Positions 1-13,105 of a DNA stretch of 64,000 nt are shown piece by piece. Origin of the DNA: Alteromonas gracilis. Lineage in GTDB: Bacteria > Pseudomonadota > Gammaproteobacteria > Enterobacterales > Alteromonadaceae. A model generated the notes under the pieces. The model made no database searches and was not told where the DNA came from. It saw nothing but the letters and a program-made list of their open reading frames with translations. Within the stretch, counting starts at the first letter, position 1. Every line of letters starts with the position of its first letter. The DNA lies in contig NZ_PVNO01000025.1 of NCBI RefSeq assembly GCF_002993325.1, forward strand, positions 372,001-436,000, in the 5' to 3' direction. Made by a program: the position numbers and the translations under genes.

Positions 1-767
1 TCAACGACACCTTTTACTGCTTTTGCTTTTTCTGCGTTAAAGCTTTTTACCTTACCGCCTACTACAGGTGGGCGCTCAATGATTGCAACAAGCGCTTTAG
101 GTTCACGAACATCAGCTGCAAACGTGGCTTTGCCGGTAACAATATCTTGAAGGTCGATATGCGCCATACCTGTGTTGATATAACGCCACTCTTTTCTGTC
201 TTTAAGCTTCAGCTTATCTGCTTCTGGCGGCGTAATGGTAAGCGCATCGTCGATTAAGTCTTTATAGGCCAGGGTTTTACCTGATGTGTGTGTGACAACA
301 TGCTGCGCGGCAACACAGGTATTTGGCTCAACACCCCAGCGTTTTGCTGCAGCGTGTTGCATCATATAGCGTACGCTTGCGCCCATTTCACGTAAACGCT
401 GCATATTAAAGCGAATACTGCGCGAGCCATCCGTGTTTTGGTCACCGTATTTAGGGTCGCCTTTACCTTGTATAATAATTACTTTTTCCCAGGACGCTTC
501 CATTTCGTCTGCGACAATTTGTGCTATTGCTGTGCGGATCTGCTGGCCCATCTCACTGCGGTGACAGGTCACTTCAACCATACCGTCAGGGCGAAGTGCA
601 ATAAATAAGTTTGCACGTTTTGCATTTTCAGCTGGTTTCGCTAAAACGCCAGCCATCGCACGTGGCGCGCTGCCTACGAAATAAGTGCCAAGAACCAAAG
701 CGCCTGCCGCTGCTGTGGATTTCAAAAAGCTACGGCGATTCATATCAAAATAAGTATTCTCGCTCAT
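1..767 (-). CDS. Molybdopterin-binding subunit of an IorB/xanthine dehydrogenase-family oxidoreductase (5' part only)
   Basis: The reading frame is open from an ATG at 767 to the window edge, giving about 255 N-terminal residues of a protein that is normally 700 or more. The start is [17 protein letters not shown], a twin-arginine signal (NRRSFLK) followed by an Ala/Gly-rich hydrophobic stretch, so the folded cofactor-loaded enzyme should be exported by Tat. The following [19 protein letters not shown] region is typical of the isoquinoline 1-oxidoreductase beta subunit family, which binds Mo-molybdopterin cytosine dinucleotide. Its ATG overlaps the stop of the 2Fe-2S subunit gene upstream (ATGA), showing translational coupling. 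The substrate cannot be told from this fragment; aldehydes and N-heterocycles are used by family members. Family assignment is firm, substrate unknown. Confidence 0.88.
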   Translation of the reverse strand, partial: MSENTYFDMNRRSFLKSTAAAGALVLGTYFVGSAPRAMAGVLAKPAENAKRANLFIALRPDGMVEVTCHRSEMGQQIRTAIAQIVADEMEASWEKVIIIQGKGDPKYGDQNTDGSRSIRFNMQRLREMGASVRYMMQHAAAKRWGVEPNTCVAAQHVVTHTSGKTLAYKDLIDDALTITPPEADKLKLKDRKEWRYINTGMAHIDLQDIVTGKATFAADVREPKALVAIIERPPVVGGKVKSFNAEKAKAVKGVV

Positions 768-1270
768 GCTTCTTCTCCCGCTTGGCTTGGGTCAAAGTAG
801 CCTACGCCTGCACTGCCGGTCATTGATTTCGATGCTGATTTGATAGCTTTGTGAATGCGGGGGTAGGTACCGCAACGGCAGATGTTGCCAGACATATTCT
901 GGACAATTTCCTCATCGCTAGGCGTTGGATTGGTAGATAATAGGCTGGCTGCCTGCATAATTTGGCCGCATTGGCAGAATCCACACTGGGGTACTTTATG
1001 TTCTACCCATGCCTTTTGAACCGGATGGTCGCCGTTTTCACTGAGCCCTTCGATAGTCGTAATCTCTTTGCCTTGAACTGTAGATACTGGCATTACGCAA
1101 GAGCGCTGCGCTACGCCATCGATGTGTACAGTACAAGCCCCGCACTGTGCCATACCACAGCCAAACTTAGGTCCTGTAAGATTTAATTCGTCACGAAGGT
1201 ACCACAACACTGGTGTTGATGGGTCACCAGAAAATTCGTGTTTGTTACCATTAACGGTAAACGTGATCAT
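764..1270 (-). CDS. 2Fe-2S subunit of the IorA/CoxS type (molybdenum hydroxylase electron-transfer subunit)
   Basis: The 168-residue protein has the two domains of this family. The N-terminal plant-type ferredoxin domain carries [15 protein letters not shown] and the C-terminal four-helix domain carries CGFCQCGQ and [11 protein letters not shown], so all eight cluster cysteines of the two 2Fe-2S centres are present. It passes electrons from the molybdenum subunit encoded just downstream. The start is placed at the ATG at 1270 (MITFTVNG) because GGAGA lies about 9 bases before it; the frame extends 22 codons further upstream without family similarity. A C-terminal tail of about 15 residues goes beyond the usual end. 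It has no signal peptide and probably rides out of the cell with the Tat-bearing partner. Confidence 0.93.
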   Translation of the reverse strand: MITFTVNGNKHEFSGDPSTPVLWYLRDELNLTGPKFGCGMAQCGACTVHIDGVAQRSCVMPVSTVQGKEITTIEGLSENGDHPVQKAWVEHKVPQCGFCQCGQIMQAASLLSTNPTPSDEEIVQNMSGNICRCGTYPRIHKAIKSASKSMTGSAGVGYFDPSQAGEEA

Positions 1271-1648
1271 GATCTTGTCTCCATAGGTAAGCGAAAGATA
1301 TGACCTGACCAGATTAACTAAATATGGTCTACCCAAACAGTGCAGCGTCGCTATGCGCTTTACACAGTGTCATATCTATACGGTTACATTGCCTGATGAT
1401 ACGAGCTATCTAAGATGCAGAGCATGCTGAGATATATGCCACTACTATTATTGTTAAAGGCTTCGTAATTAATACTTTAGTTTACGTTAACACGCATTGT
1501 ATTTTTACGCATTTACATAAGTTTAGTTGCCAACGTGGTGCGACAAAATAGAAAAAAATCTGGGTGATTTTAAACCTTTAGCTTACCCCAGAACGTGATA
1601 AGCATGGCGATGAATGGAAAAGCGTGCACGCATTGACAGACGCAAATG
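1271..1648. other. Intergenic region upstream of the 2Fe-2S/molybdenum subunit genes
   Basis: About 380 bases with no convincing gene. It is AT-rich and must hold the promoter of the leftward oxidoreductase operon, but I could not pick out a clear -35/-10 pair, operator or terminator. Confidence 0.4.
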
Positions 1649-1864
1649 TTATCGAAGCTTCCTCATAAGAAGAAAGCGATCTATTTTGCGAGCACTCAAT
1701 GTCATGGTGCGCTGGCTATACTTAAGCCAACCGCGCGCTCTAGGCCAGTCATAGCTCAATAGAACAAGTCCGGCAATAACGAAGAGAATTGAGCCAGGAA
1801 GCAATGTTAAAACAATTCCGCCAGCAAATAGTATTGCGCCAAGAGTAAGTCTTAGTATACGCAT
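1649..1864 (-). CDS. Small PGPGW-type transmembrane protein
   Basis: A 71-residue inner-membrane protein with two hydrophobic helices (about residues 5-22 and 25-41) joined by LLPGS, followed by a basic cytoplasmic tail (WPRARGWLKYSQR). The LPG turn followed by a second helix and a WPxAR tail is the pattern of the PGPGW putative transmembrane family, although the PGPGW motif itself is reduced here to PGSIL. Function of the family is unknown. It stands alone, with more than 240 bases on either side free of genes. The coding assignment rests on hydrophobic pattern and family resemblance. Confidence 0.72.
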   Translation of the reverse strand: MRILRLTLGAILFAGGIVLTLLPGSILFVIAGLVLLSYDWPRARGWLKYSQRTMTLSARKIDRFLLMRKLR

Positions 1865-2112
1865 GTGTCTAAACTCGTCTTATAAGGCTGATTATTAATG
1901 TAGTGTCGCTTAACCTACTTTGTTTTCCAATAATAAAAATGTAAATGTTTGTACTGGATTTGTTTAGAGATAAAAGCACCTCACAGTATGCATAATATTG
2001 TCGAATAAATATTATGAGTTCACTAATGAGTTGAGGTCAGAGCCAACATGGAAAGATTGGTAAAACTTTAATAAAAAGCCCGACGAGAGGTTTAGCGAGT
2101 CTAAACGAGTAT

Positions 2113-2571
2113 CTAATGTAACTGCGTAACGTCCGGCAGAGGAAAACGCTCAGCTGGACATTTAAGCCTTTGCCGCGGTACTCCTGCGTCCATAAACACT
2201 TGCCCGTCGGGAATAAAACCAATAGAACGGTGGTATGAAACGCTTTCTAAGTTGCACACCACTTTAATAATTGGGCAGTTATTCTTTCGAGCCATGTTAA
2301 TTAACGCTTCAAAAAGTAAGCGGTATATCATAAGTGTTCGATGGCTACGCTTGACGGCTATTCGGCCAAGTTCACCTTTTTTGGTCAGGCGCCCCGTGGC
2401 TATGGGAACGTTTTTATCGTCTACTATAAGCACATGGCAAGCAGAGCTGTCGTGCTCGTCAAACTCGCTTGCCTCGGGTACCCGCCACTCTAAAACGAAT
2501 ACATGTTCCCTCAATGCTTTTAGTCGATTTTTATCCTTTTCCCAATCGACGTTTTGAATAGTAAACGCCAT
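2113..2571 (-). CDS. GNAT-family N-acetyltransferase
   Basis: A 152-residue single-domain GNAT protein. The acetyl-CoA-binding core is seen as VPIATGRLTKKGELGRIAVK (strand 4 plus the pyrophosphate loop; the usual Q/RxxGxG/A is loose), followed by LLFEALINMA and the C-terminal HRSIGFIPDG motif. The N-terminus (VFVLEWRVPEASEFDEHD) resembles the ElaA/YjcF subgroup, whose substrates are largely unknown. It lies 9 bases after the stop of the ribosomal oxygenase gene and should be co-transcribed with it, which hints at a small-molecule or protein substrate linked to translation; that is inference only. Confidence 0.87.
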   Translation of the reverse strand: MAFTIQNVDWEKDKNRLKALREHVFVLEWRVPEASEFDEHDSSACHVLIVDDKNVPIATGRLTKKGELGRIAVKRSHRTLMIYRLLFEALINMARKNNCPIIKVVCNLESVSYHRSIGFIPDGQVFMDAGVPRQRLKCPAERFPLPDVTQLH

Positions 2572-2580
2572 ACGTAGCTG

Positions 2581-3747
2581 TTATCCCTCGTACCATTCCC
2601 AGTAACCGTTATTGACAAGTGTAGTCAAGGTTTCTAAAAATGTAAAAGAGGGAGCATCTTGACAGCACGTTTCATTTAAAACGCTACCTGATGCCAACAC
2701 TTCAAACCACTCTTGGTCACTTTTCGCGAACTCGAATTGACTCCCGTTAACGTAGAGTGCTCGGGGAAGTCCGCGTTTGCCGTCACAAATTAGCGCGCGT
2801 ACGCCTGGTGCGGGCGCAAAGCTAATACCTGAAGCAAATTCATTTGCAACTTGCTCTAGCGATACCTCGTTTTCTAGCGGATATTCGGGTATACCTTGTT
2901 CGCTCATAGCTTCTAAAAGCGCCAACGTGAAATCTTCGCCGTTGATTGCTTCTATGAGTTGCTGTTTTAGCGTAGCAACATCTCCTGGATTTACCGTTGC
3001 TCGACTTCCTTGAAGTGTGCGTCCCGCATCAGTAAAACGATAATTGTGGGCACCTTTATCTAGCATCATGGCTAGGCTTTCAGCTAACTGTAGATTGTCA
3101 GGTGCGCGATAGCCAACTGAGTAAGTTAAGCTATCTTCCACAGTTTCACCTTCGTGAGGCCAGCCCGGTGGGACATAAACCACATCGCCGGGCTCAACCA
3201 TGACATCAATCACAGGGGCAAACCCTTCGATTTGCCTCAACTTTGGATGGGGAAACACTTCTTTATATTCTGCTGGTTTACCCACACGCCAGCGTCTACT
3301 CCCTTTCCCTTGAACGAGAAAGACATCGTACTGGTCAATATGAGCACCGACGCCAGCGCCTTTTGTGGCGAAGCTCACCATCAAATCGTCTAATCGCCAA
3401 TTGGGAATAAAAGCGAAGGGATCTAATATTGGTGTAACGTCGGGTACATACTTGTCTACTCCCTGAACGAGCAGTGTCCATTTACCCTGACATGCGTTAT
3501 CAAAATCATTAATGGGGCCTTGCTCAACGTGCCAATTACCTTGCACGTTGCTAATGATACGGGCATCAACTTCAGATTCTTGCGCTAAACCTGCTAAATC
3601 GTTTTCATCAATAGGGTCAACGAAGTCTGGGAAAAAATGCTTTATCACTACCGGCTTTTGTTGCCAATAGTCCTTCAAGAAAGTTTCTGCATCAAAGCCT
3701 TTACCGGTTTGTGCATCGATAAAGTAGGTGTTGTCGTTAGTACGCAT
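2581..3747 (-). CDS. roxA: 50S ribosomal protein L16 3-hydroxylase (JmjC/cupin ribosomal oxygenase RoxA)
   Basis: Closely similar along its length to E. coli YcfD/RoxA, an Fe(II)/2-oxoglutarate oxygenase that hydroxylates an arginine of ribosomal protein L16. Visible features are the metal-binding HxD in GAHIDQYDVFLVQG and the distal His in PPGWPHEGE, the conserved DDLMVSFATKGAGVG segment, and the C-terminal winged-helix region ending NNGYWEWYEG. The frame is open from 3825, but the family begins at about MRTNDNTYFID; the ATG at 3747 has AAAGAG upstream and gives 388 residues (E. coli 373), so it is preferred. The GNAT gene follows 9 bases downstream. Confidence 0.92.
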   Translation of the reverse strand: MRTNDNTYFIDAQTGKGFDAETFLKDYWQQKPVVIKHFFPDFVDPIDENDLAGLAQESEVDARIISNVQGNWHVEQGPINDFDNACQGKWTLLVQGVDKYVPDVTPILDPFAFIPNWRLDDLMVSFATKGAGVGAHIDQYDVFLVQGKGSRRWRVGKPAEYKEVFPHPKLRQIEGFAPVIDVMVEPGDVVYVPPGWPHEGETVEDSLTYSVGYRAPDNLQLAESLAMMLDKGAHNYRFTDAGRTLQGSRATVNPGDVATLKQQLIEAINGEDFTLALLEAMSEQGIPEYPLENEVSLEQVANEFASGISFAPAPGVRALICDGKRGLPRALYVNGSQFEFAKSDQEWFEVLASGSVLNETCCQDAPSFTFLETLTTLVNNGYWEWYEG

Positions 3748-4028
3748 AGCATCTCTTTGTTGTAAGGCCATGTAATGGTATTGACCTGCTGTTTTGGGTT
3801 TACGTATGGCATCATAGATATGCATAAAAACGTAAGTATGAAGGTAGTAGGTCGCTAAATTTCAAGTGCTGCATTATCGATGATTGAAAACGCGATTGCT
3901 ACCTTATCCCAGTCAAATCCCAGTCATTTCGCGTGGGAAGTCAAAAATAAACGTGTACATCCAGGGCATGCGTTAGTGAGGAATACCTATTGGCGTGTGA
4001 TATTTCGTCCGCCGCTTTTTCTAGATCA

Positions 4029-4832
4029 TTAGCAAATAAACGCAATTGAGAGCGCTGACTTGGTTTGAAGCTGAGTTTTATAAAACATGATATGTTGCCG
4101 GTCTTTACTTTGAACGCTCATATACCTTGCCGGTAATTCCTCGTCGCTATTCCCATTGAGATGACTTTGCAACGTTTCGTTAGCGCTATCATCGATTTTC
4201 GTAGCTCCTGAATACAAAGCTCGCCTAGCAAATATATTGTAGGTTTTTTTGCATACTGCAATTGTGCTTGGCGCGGTGAACTGCTCGAGCATTGCCGCTT
4301 TGTTTACCGTATTACCCCAAATATCGAAGCCCGCGAACGAGCGAGCAGAATCTCTTGCAACCACATCGCCCGTTGCAATACCTACCCGAAGGTGGCAGGA
4401 CGACGAAACCAGCACTGGGTTGCTATTAACGAGGTTGCGCGCTTTTAACGCAAACTCAATGGTATTGCTTACGCAACGGGAGAGTGAAGTTGTAGAACTG
4501 GTATTATCGGCACAAAAGCTCACAGCGATGTATTGGTCGCCATTGGTTTTTAAAGGAGTGAGTTGTAAAGAGGTGGCAATATCGTCAAATTGGCTGAACA
4601 AACTCTCCACGATACTAGAACAAGTGATGTCACCATATTGCACTGTGAGTTGTTGAAACTTAGAAAGATCGCAAAAGATAACTACGGCGTTTCTTACAGT
4701 GAGCTTGATGCTTACACCTTTGTCCTGCTTTACCAGTGATTTTGTTGGAATTTGTGAGTATGGAGCTGGATTAGGGCGGCGATGCGCATCAATGGCAAGA
4801 CTATATGATCCCATTGTTTTGTGTAAATCCAT
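4029..4832 (-). CDS. Class III adenylate/guanylate cyclase-domain protein with an altered active site
   Basis: A 267-residue soluble protein with one class III cyclase domain at about residues 47-190. Metal-binding aspartates are visible at D55 (FCDLSKF) and D99 (KTNGDQYIA). The adenine-selecting Lys/Asp pair is K95 and D170 (FDIWGNTVNKAAMLE), and N177 matches the transition-state Asn. The partner arginine four residues later (NVASRM in active enzymes) is Met181 here. The N-terminal 45 residues and the C-terminal 70 residues match nothing I recognise, and there is no transmembrane segment. The ATG at 4832 has GGAG 7 bases upstream. It lies just beyond the purB terminator, so it probably has its own promoter. 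It could be a low-activity cyclase or a nucleotide sensor. Confidence 0.82.
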   Translation of the reverse strand: MDLHKTMGSYSLAIDAHRRPNPAPYSQIPTKSLVKQDKGVSIKLTVRNAVVIFCDLSKFQQLTVQYGDITCSSIVESLFSQFDDIATSLQLTPLKTNGDQYIAVSFCADNTSSTTSLSRCVSNTIEFALKARNLVNSNPVLVSSSCHLRVGIATGDVVARDSARSFAGFDIWGNTVNKAAMLEQFTAPSTIAVCKKTYNIFARRALYSGATKIDDSANETLQSHLNGNSDEELPARYMSVQSKDRQHIMFYKTQLQTKSALSIAFIC

Positions 4833-4881
4833 TTACATGCTCCAGAACAGTATTAAAAAATTGGCTTATTTAGACGACAAT

Positions 4882-4912
4882 AAAAAAACGCGGTCGTAAT
4901 GACCGCGTTTTT
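4882..4912 (-). terminator. Rho-independent terminator of purB
   Basis: A perfect 12-bp stem (4884-4895 with 4901-4912, core ACGCGGTC/GACCGCGT) with a 5-base loop, followed on the minus strand by a run of seven T. It lies 24 bases after the purB stop. The mirror T run means it could also stop rightward transcription. Confidence 0.92.
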
Positions 4913-4935
4913 AATGTAGTACAAAGCAATGAAGC

Positions 4936-6942
<2,007 letters not shown>

Positions 6943-6943
<1 letters not shown>

Positions 6944-8070
6944 TATCGAATATAACTCTCAATAATACCGCCGCCTAGGCATACTTCATCACTGTAAAAC
7001 ACCGCCGATTGTCCTGGTGTTACCGCTTTTTGCGGTTCATCGAATAACACTTCTATAGTGTCATTATCCGTTGGCGTAATGGTACAAGGTATATCAGCCT
7101 GACGGTAACGGGTTTTAACTACAGCGCGCACTGGCTCAGTAATTGTTTTTCTATCTACCCAGTGTAGTTGCTTAGCTACCAGGCCTTTTGAGTAAAGGCG
7201 AGGGTGATCGGCACCTTGACCCACAATTAACACGTTGCGAGCAACGTCTTTATCTACTACATACCACGGGTCGTCACCGTATTTGGCCAATCCGCCAATA
7301 TGTAAGCCTTTACGCTGACCTAACGTGTGATACATCAAACCTTCGTGCTGGCCGATTTCTTCGCCCTCTGCAGTTTCTATAACGCCTGGTTGAGCTGGAA
7401 GATAACGGGCTAGGAAGTCTTTAAATTTGCGCTCGCCTATAAAACAGATCCCCGTAGAATCTTTTTTATCATGTGTAATTAGACCTTGCTCTTCAGCAAT
7501 TTTGCGAACCAATGGCTTTTCAATGTCGCCCACAGGAAAGAGCGTTTTGGCAACGTGCTCTTCACCTAGTGTATAAAGGAAGTAGCTTTGGTCTTTATTG
7601 TTGTCCAGACCTCGAAGCATCTGCCATTTACCATCCTCTTCACGTCGGCGCACATAGTGCCCGGTAGCGATATAGTCTGCGCCAAGGTCTTCTGCTGCGA
7701 ACTCGAGAAATGCTTTAAACTTAATTTCTTTGTTGCACATGATATCTGGGTTAGGTGTACGGCCTGCTTTGTATTCCTCTAAGAAATACTCAAACACGTT
7801 ATCCCAGTATTCAGCAGCAAAGTTGATAGTGTGCAATTCGATGCCAAGTTTGTCAGCAACCGCTTGCGCATCTTTTAAATCTTCTGCTGCGGCACAGTAT
7901 TCATCATTATCATCTTCTTCCCAGTTTTTCATGAAAAGACCTTCAACCTGATAACCTTGCTGTTGAAGTAGGTAGGCTGAAACAGACGAATCGACACCGC
8001 CGGACATACCGACGATTACTTTTTTGCTGGCGTTAGATTCAATATCACTCACTGCAGTTTGCACACTCAT
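6943..8070 (-). CDS. mnmA: tRNA-specific 2-thiouridylase MnmA
   Basis: A 375-residue enzyme that thiolates U34 of tRNA-Lys, -Glu and -Gln using sulfur relayed from IscS/Tus. The ATP-pyrophosphatase PP-loop is [13 protein letters not shown] (about residues 20-32), and the two catalytic cysteines are in [12 protein letters not shown] and [13 protein letters not shown]. The C-terminal tRNA-binding beta-barrel ends in [15 protein letters not shown]. The start at 8070 gives about 9 more N-terminal residues than E. coli, a low-complexity leader. First gene of the mnmA-hflD-purB operon. Confidence 0.98.
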
Positions 8071-8475
8071 TTATTTAATAAAAAAGAAGCCGGTATAGTT
8101 GGAAATCCTTTTGGTGTATTGGCATAAATGATACTCACTCATATGGACACATAGCGTGTACCAGATTGAGTAAGTACCTAAGACCAATCACACATGGATT
8201 TCGATTTAAGACATTACTTGGTCGGCCCGATTTCGAGGACGCGGATTTTATCAGATTACGATAGCTAATTCACATTTAATCCTTATCTGAATAAGTAATT
8301 AAATATGTATAGGTAGATTCCCGTCCTACAGTAGAATTGAAAGTAAGGCTTTGAAAAGGAAATTCAAGTAAGAACCACCGTATTGCGATACCGTTATGCG
8401 CAATTTTGTTACCGCTAGGGGCGCTAGTTCTACGCTCCCCTTAGCGTTTTATGGCACTGATTATTGGCTTTATCG
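8071..8475. other. Intergenic region between mnmA and rluE
   Basis: About 400 bases without a supported gene. It lies upstream of mnmA and downstream of rluE, both leftward. At about 8413-8448 there is an imperfect hairpin (GCTAGGGGCG against CGCTCCCCTTAGC) that could act as the rluE terminator, but the arms have bulged A residues and no T run follows. The rest must hold the mnmA promoter; no clear boxes seen. Confidence 0.4.
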
Positions 8476-9018
8476 TTAAAAGCTTACGTACTTACCATTC
8501 TCAATACCATCAATAGTCCAGCTGCCTACGCGGTATCTTATAAGGCGAAGGGTAGGGTAGCCAACGTGCGCCGTCATACGACGTACCTGTCGATTTCTTC
8601 CTTCGGTTATGGTTATAGAAACCCAACTCGTAGGGATAGACTGCCTGAAACGTACGGGGGGATTTCGTTCCCAAACATCGGGTTCGTCCATGGGCTTAAC
8701 TTTGGCTGGTAACGTCATTCCATCTTTCAATTCGACGCCATCGCGCAGCGATTGCATGGCCTTTTCGTCCATAACCCCTTCAACTTGTACCCAGTAGGTT
8801 TTGCTTGTTTTAGCTTCAGGATTGGCAAGTTTGTGCTGCAGCTTACCATCGTTGGTTAATACAAGTAGGCCTTCAGAATCTCTGTCTAATCGTCCAGCAG
8901 CGTAAACATTGGGAATATCGATATAGTCTTTAAGGGTTTCTCTTCCATCTGCGTCGGTAAACTGTGAAAGTACTTGGAAAGGCTTATTGAAAAGCACGAC
9001 TGTAGAGTTTGATGACAT
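8476..9018 (-). CDS. rluE: 23S rRNA pseudouridine synthase, RluE type
   Basis: A 180-residue RsuA/RluB-family pseudouridine synthase. The catalytic Asp is in [19 protein letters not shown] (about residues 40-58), and the C-terminal motif [23 protein letters not shown] is typical. It lacks an N-terminal S4 domain and starts straight at the catalytic fold ([14 protein letters not shown]), which fits RluE, the enzyme that modifies U2457 of 23S rRNA in E. coli, better than RluB/RluF/RsuA. E. coli RluE is about 217 residues, the difference being at the N-terminus. It stands as a single gene, divergent from icd. Confidence 0.92.
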   Translation of the reverse strand: MSSNSTVVLFNKPFQVLSQFTDADGRETLKDYIDIPNVYAAGRLDRDSEGLLVLTNDGKLQHKLANPEAKTSKTYWVQVEGVMDEKAMQSLRDGVELKDGMTLPAKVKPMDEPDVWERNPPVRFRQSIPTSWVSITITEGRNRQVRRMTAHVGYPTLRLIRYRVGSWTIDGIENGKYVSF

Positions 9019-11753
<2,735 letters not shown>

Positions 11754-11830
11754 TCTTATGAAAAAATGCATTAGTGCCGCGCAACTAATGCGATGCGATG
11801 CCATTGGATAATGGGTCGCCAATATTGAAG

Positions 11831-11860
11831 AGCCCGCTCACCAGTTGAGCGGGCTTTTTT
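11831..11860 (+). terminator. Rho-independent terminator of icd
   Basis: A perfect 10-bp stem AGCCCGCTCA/TGAGCGGGCT with a 5-base loop, followed by six T, 77 bases after the icd stop. Confidence 0.95.
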
Positions 11861-12281
11861 GTAGTTGTTTACCAGTTAGGCCTATTATGTATTTCAAACT
11901 TAGGAAAATACTAGGAAGACTTAAACGCTCAGTAATCTTCAACCTGAAAACAACGTGTTTCAATTTTTATTGGAAAGCAAATGAAAGAAGTGAGTTAATG
12001 AGCATCAATGCAAGTGCTTCAAACCCAATGGCTTAGAAGTGTTTAAACATAAACTGCTATTAATACGGAATACTGAATTGCTCAGAGGAAAGGGGACGGC
12101 TCGAGTCGTTACGAAGATTGTAATACCAAACCTCAAGAATTAGATAAGCGTTCACACTACACATCCGTTTAAATCTTTTTTGCTTAAGAATATTTAAGCA
12201 AACGTTTAGTGCTAGCAGAATTTAAGACGCCAAATTCCACACGCAACAGCGTGCTTTTAAAAAGTAAGAATTAATAAAAAG
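11861..12281. other. Gene-free region between the icd and cspD terminators
   Basis: About 420 bases between two convergent terminators. An open frame of 63 codons runs through its left part, but it begins inside the icd terminator and has no ribosome-binding site or protein-like composition. I see nothing functional here. Confidence 0.5.
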
Positions 12282-12308
12282 AAAAAGCCTGACGTTTTAA
12301 GTCAGGCT
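12282..12308 (-). terminator. Rho-independent terminator of cspD
   Basis: Stem AGCCTGAC/GTCAGGCT (12287-12294 with 12301-12308), loop of six, followed on the minus strand by a T-rich tail. It lies 15 bases after the cspD stop. Confidence 0.92.
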
Positions 12309-12323
12309 CAATGAATTCTTTTA

Positions 12324-12542
12324 TTAACGCTCTGGTTCTTCTTTGAAGCCTATATTTTCAGCGTGAAGCCCTTTGGGGCCTTGCTGTACCTCATAGGTAA
12401 CTTCCTGACCTGCTTTGAGTGAACGATAGCCTTCCATTTGAATTGTGGAGTAGTGCGCAAAAATATCTTCGCCGCCATCCTCAGGCACAATAAATCCAAA
12501 ACCCTTTGCGTTGTTAAACCATTTAACTTTGCCAACCGCCAT
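12324..12542 (-). CDS. cspD: Cold-shock-domain protein CspD
   Basis: A 72-residue cold-shock domain protein. RNP1 is KGFGFIVP and RNP2 is DIFAHYS; the start MAVGKVKWFNNAKGFGF and the segment HYSTIQMEGYRSLKAGQ match E. coli CspD closely (74 residues). CspD binds single-stranded DNA and inhibits replication in stationary phase or starvation rather than acting as a cold-shock RNA chaperone. AGAGGAAG lies about 7 bases upstream of the ATG. It is divergent from clpS, as in E. coli, where CspD is itself degraded by Lon. Confidence 0.96.
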   Translation of the reverse strand: MAVGKVKWFNNAKGFGFIVPEDGGEDIFAHYSTIQMEGYRSLKAGQEVTYEVQQGPKGLHAENIGFKEEPER

Positions 12543-12587
12543 ACTTCGACTTCCTCTTAATCCTTGAACTCACGAGTATATGCCCCC

Positions 12588-12616
12588 ATTATAGATCCGG
12601 AGACACAGTGAATTAA
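12588..12616 (-). promoter_or_regulatory. Predicted sigma-70 promoter of cspD
   Basis: On the minus strand a perfect TATAAT -10 box (12588-12593) lies 17 bases from a weak -35 box TTAATT (12611-12616). The expected transcript would have a leader of about 40 bases before the cspD ATG. The -35 box falls inside the left arm of the long inverted repeat at 12608-12655, so a factor binding that repeat would affect this promoter. Confidence 0.6.
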
Positions 12617-12655
12617 GTATTGAATACAGTAGTACTGTTCAGTACTTAAATTCAC
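12608..12655. repeat. 48-bp imperfect inverted repeat between cspD and clpS
   Basis: The left arm GTGAATTAAGTATTGAAT matches the reverse complement of the right arm (GTGAATTTAAGTACTGAA) apart from small mismatches and bulges. The centre is a perfect 13-bp palindrome, ACAGTA-G-TACTGT. It sits across the cspD -35 box and about 105 bases before the clpS start. Neither arm is followed by a T run, so it is not a terminator; it is more likely an operator or an extruding element. Confidence 0.7.
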
Positions 12656-12761
12656 TTTACAAAATGTAGATTTTTTAACCATATTATGTCAAGGGCTAAT
12701 GTGAATAAATTTATCCAAAAGTTTGTACACACATATGCCAGATAACCACTATTATTAAGTT

Positions 12762-13082
12762 ATGAGTAAAGACAACGCTATTAGTATCGAAAAGGAAAAA
12801 CAAAAAGACGCGCAGCGACAGAAGCCGCAGCCGCCTCCCATGTATAAAGTGTTGTTGAACAATGACGACTATACACCCATGGATTTTGTCATTGAGGTAC
12901 TCATGCAGTTTTTCAATATGGACGCTGAGAAAGCCAACCAACTTATGCTGACCGTTCATTATCAGGGAAAAGCCGTGTGTGGCATTTTTACTGCTGAAAT
13001 AGCAGAGACAAAAGTGATGCAGGTTAATCAGTACGCACGCAAACATCAGCACCCGTTGATGTGCACGATGGAGCAGGCATAA
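12762..13082 (+). CDS. clpS: ATP-dependent Clp protease adaptor ClpS
   Basis: A 106-residue N-recognin that binds N-terminal Leu, Phe, Tyr and Trp of substrates and hands them to ClpAP. The binding pocket is seen in [20 protein letters not shown] (the N-degron amino-group ligands N and D) and the conserved [13 protein letters not shown] helix. The N-terminal 25 residues are a charged flexible tail ([16 protein letters not shown]), which in E. coli enters ClpA. The ribosome-binding site is weak (TAAG close to the ATG). clpA follows 23 bases downstream. Confidence 0.97.
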   Translation: MSKDNAISIEKEKQKDAQRQKPQPPPMYKVLLNNDDYTPMDFVIEVLMQFFNMDAEKANQLMLTVHYQGKAVCGIFTAEIAETKVMQVNQYARKHQHPLMCTMEQA

Positions 13083-13105
13083 GGTTTTTTTAGAGGGCGA
13101 GCAAT

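Noticed and set aside
4820..4870. Possible LexA-like site (CTGTTCTGGAG) in front of the cyclase gene
   Set aside because: It does not match CTGT-N8-ACAG; only one half-site is present.
11845..12036. 63-codon rightward frame after icd
   Set aside because: It begins inside the icd terminator and has a random-looking composition with no start signal.
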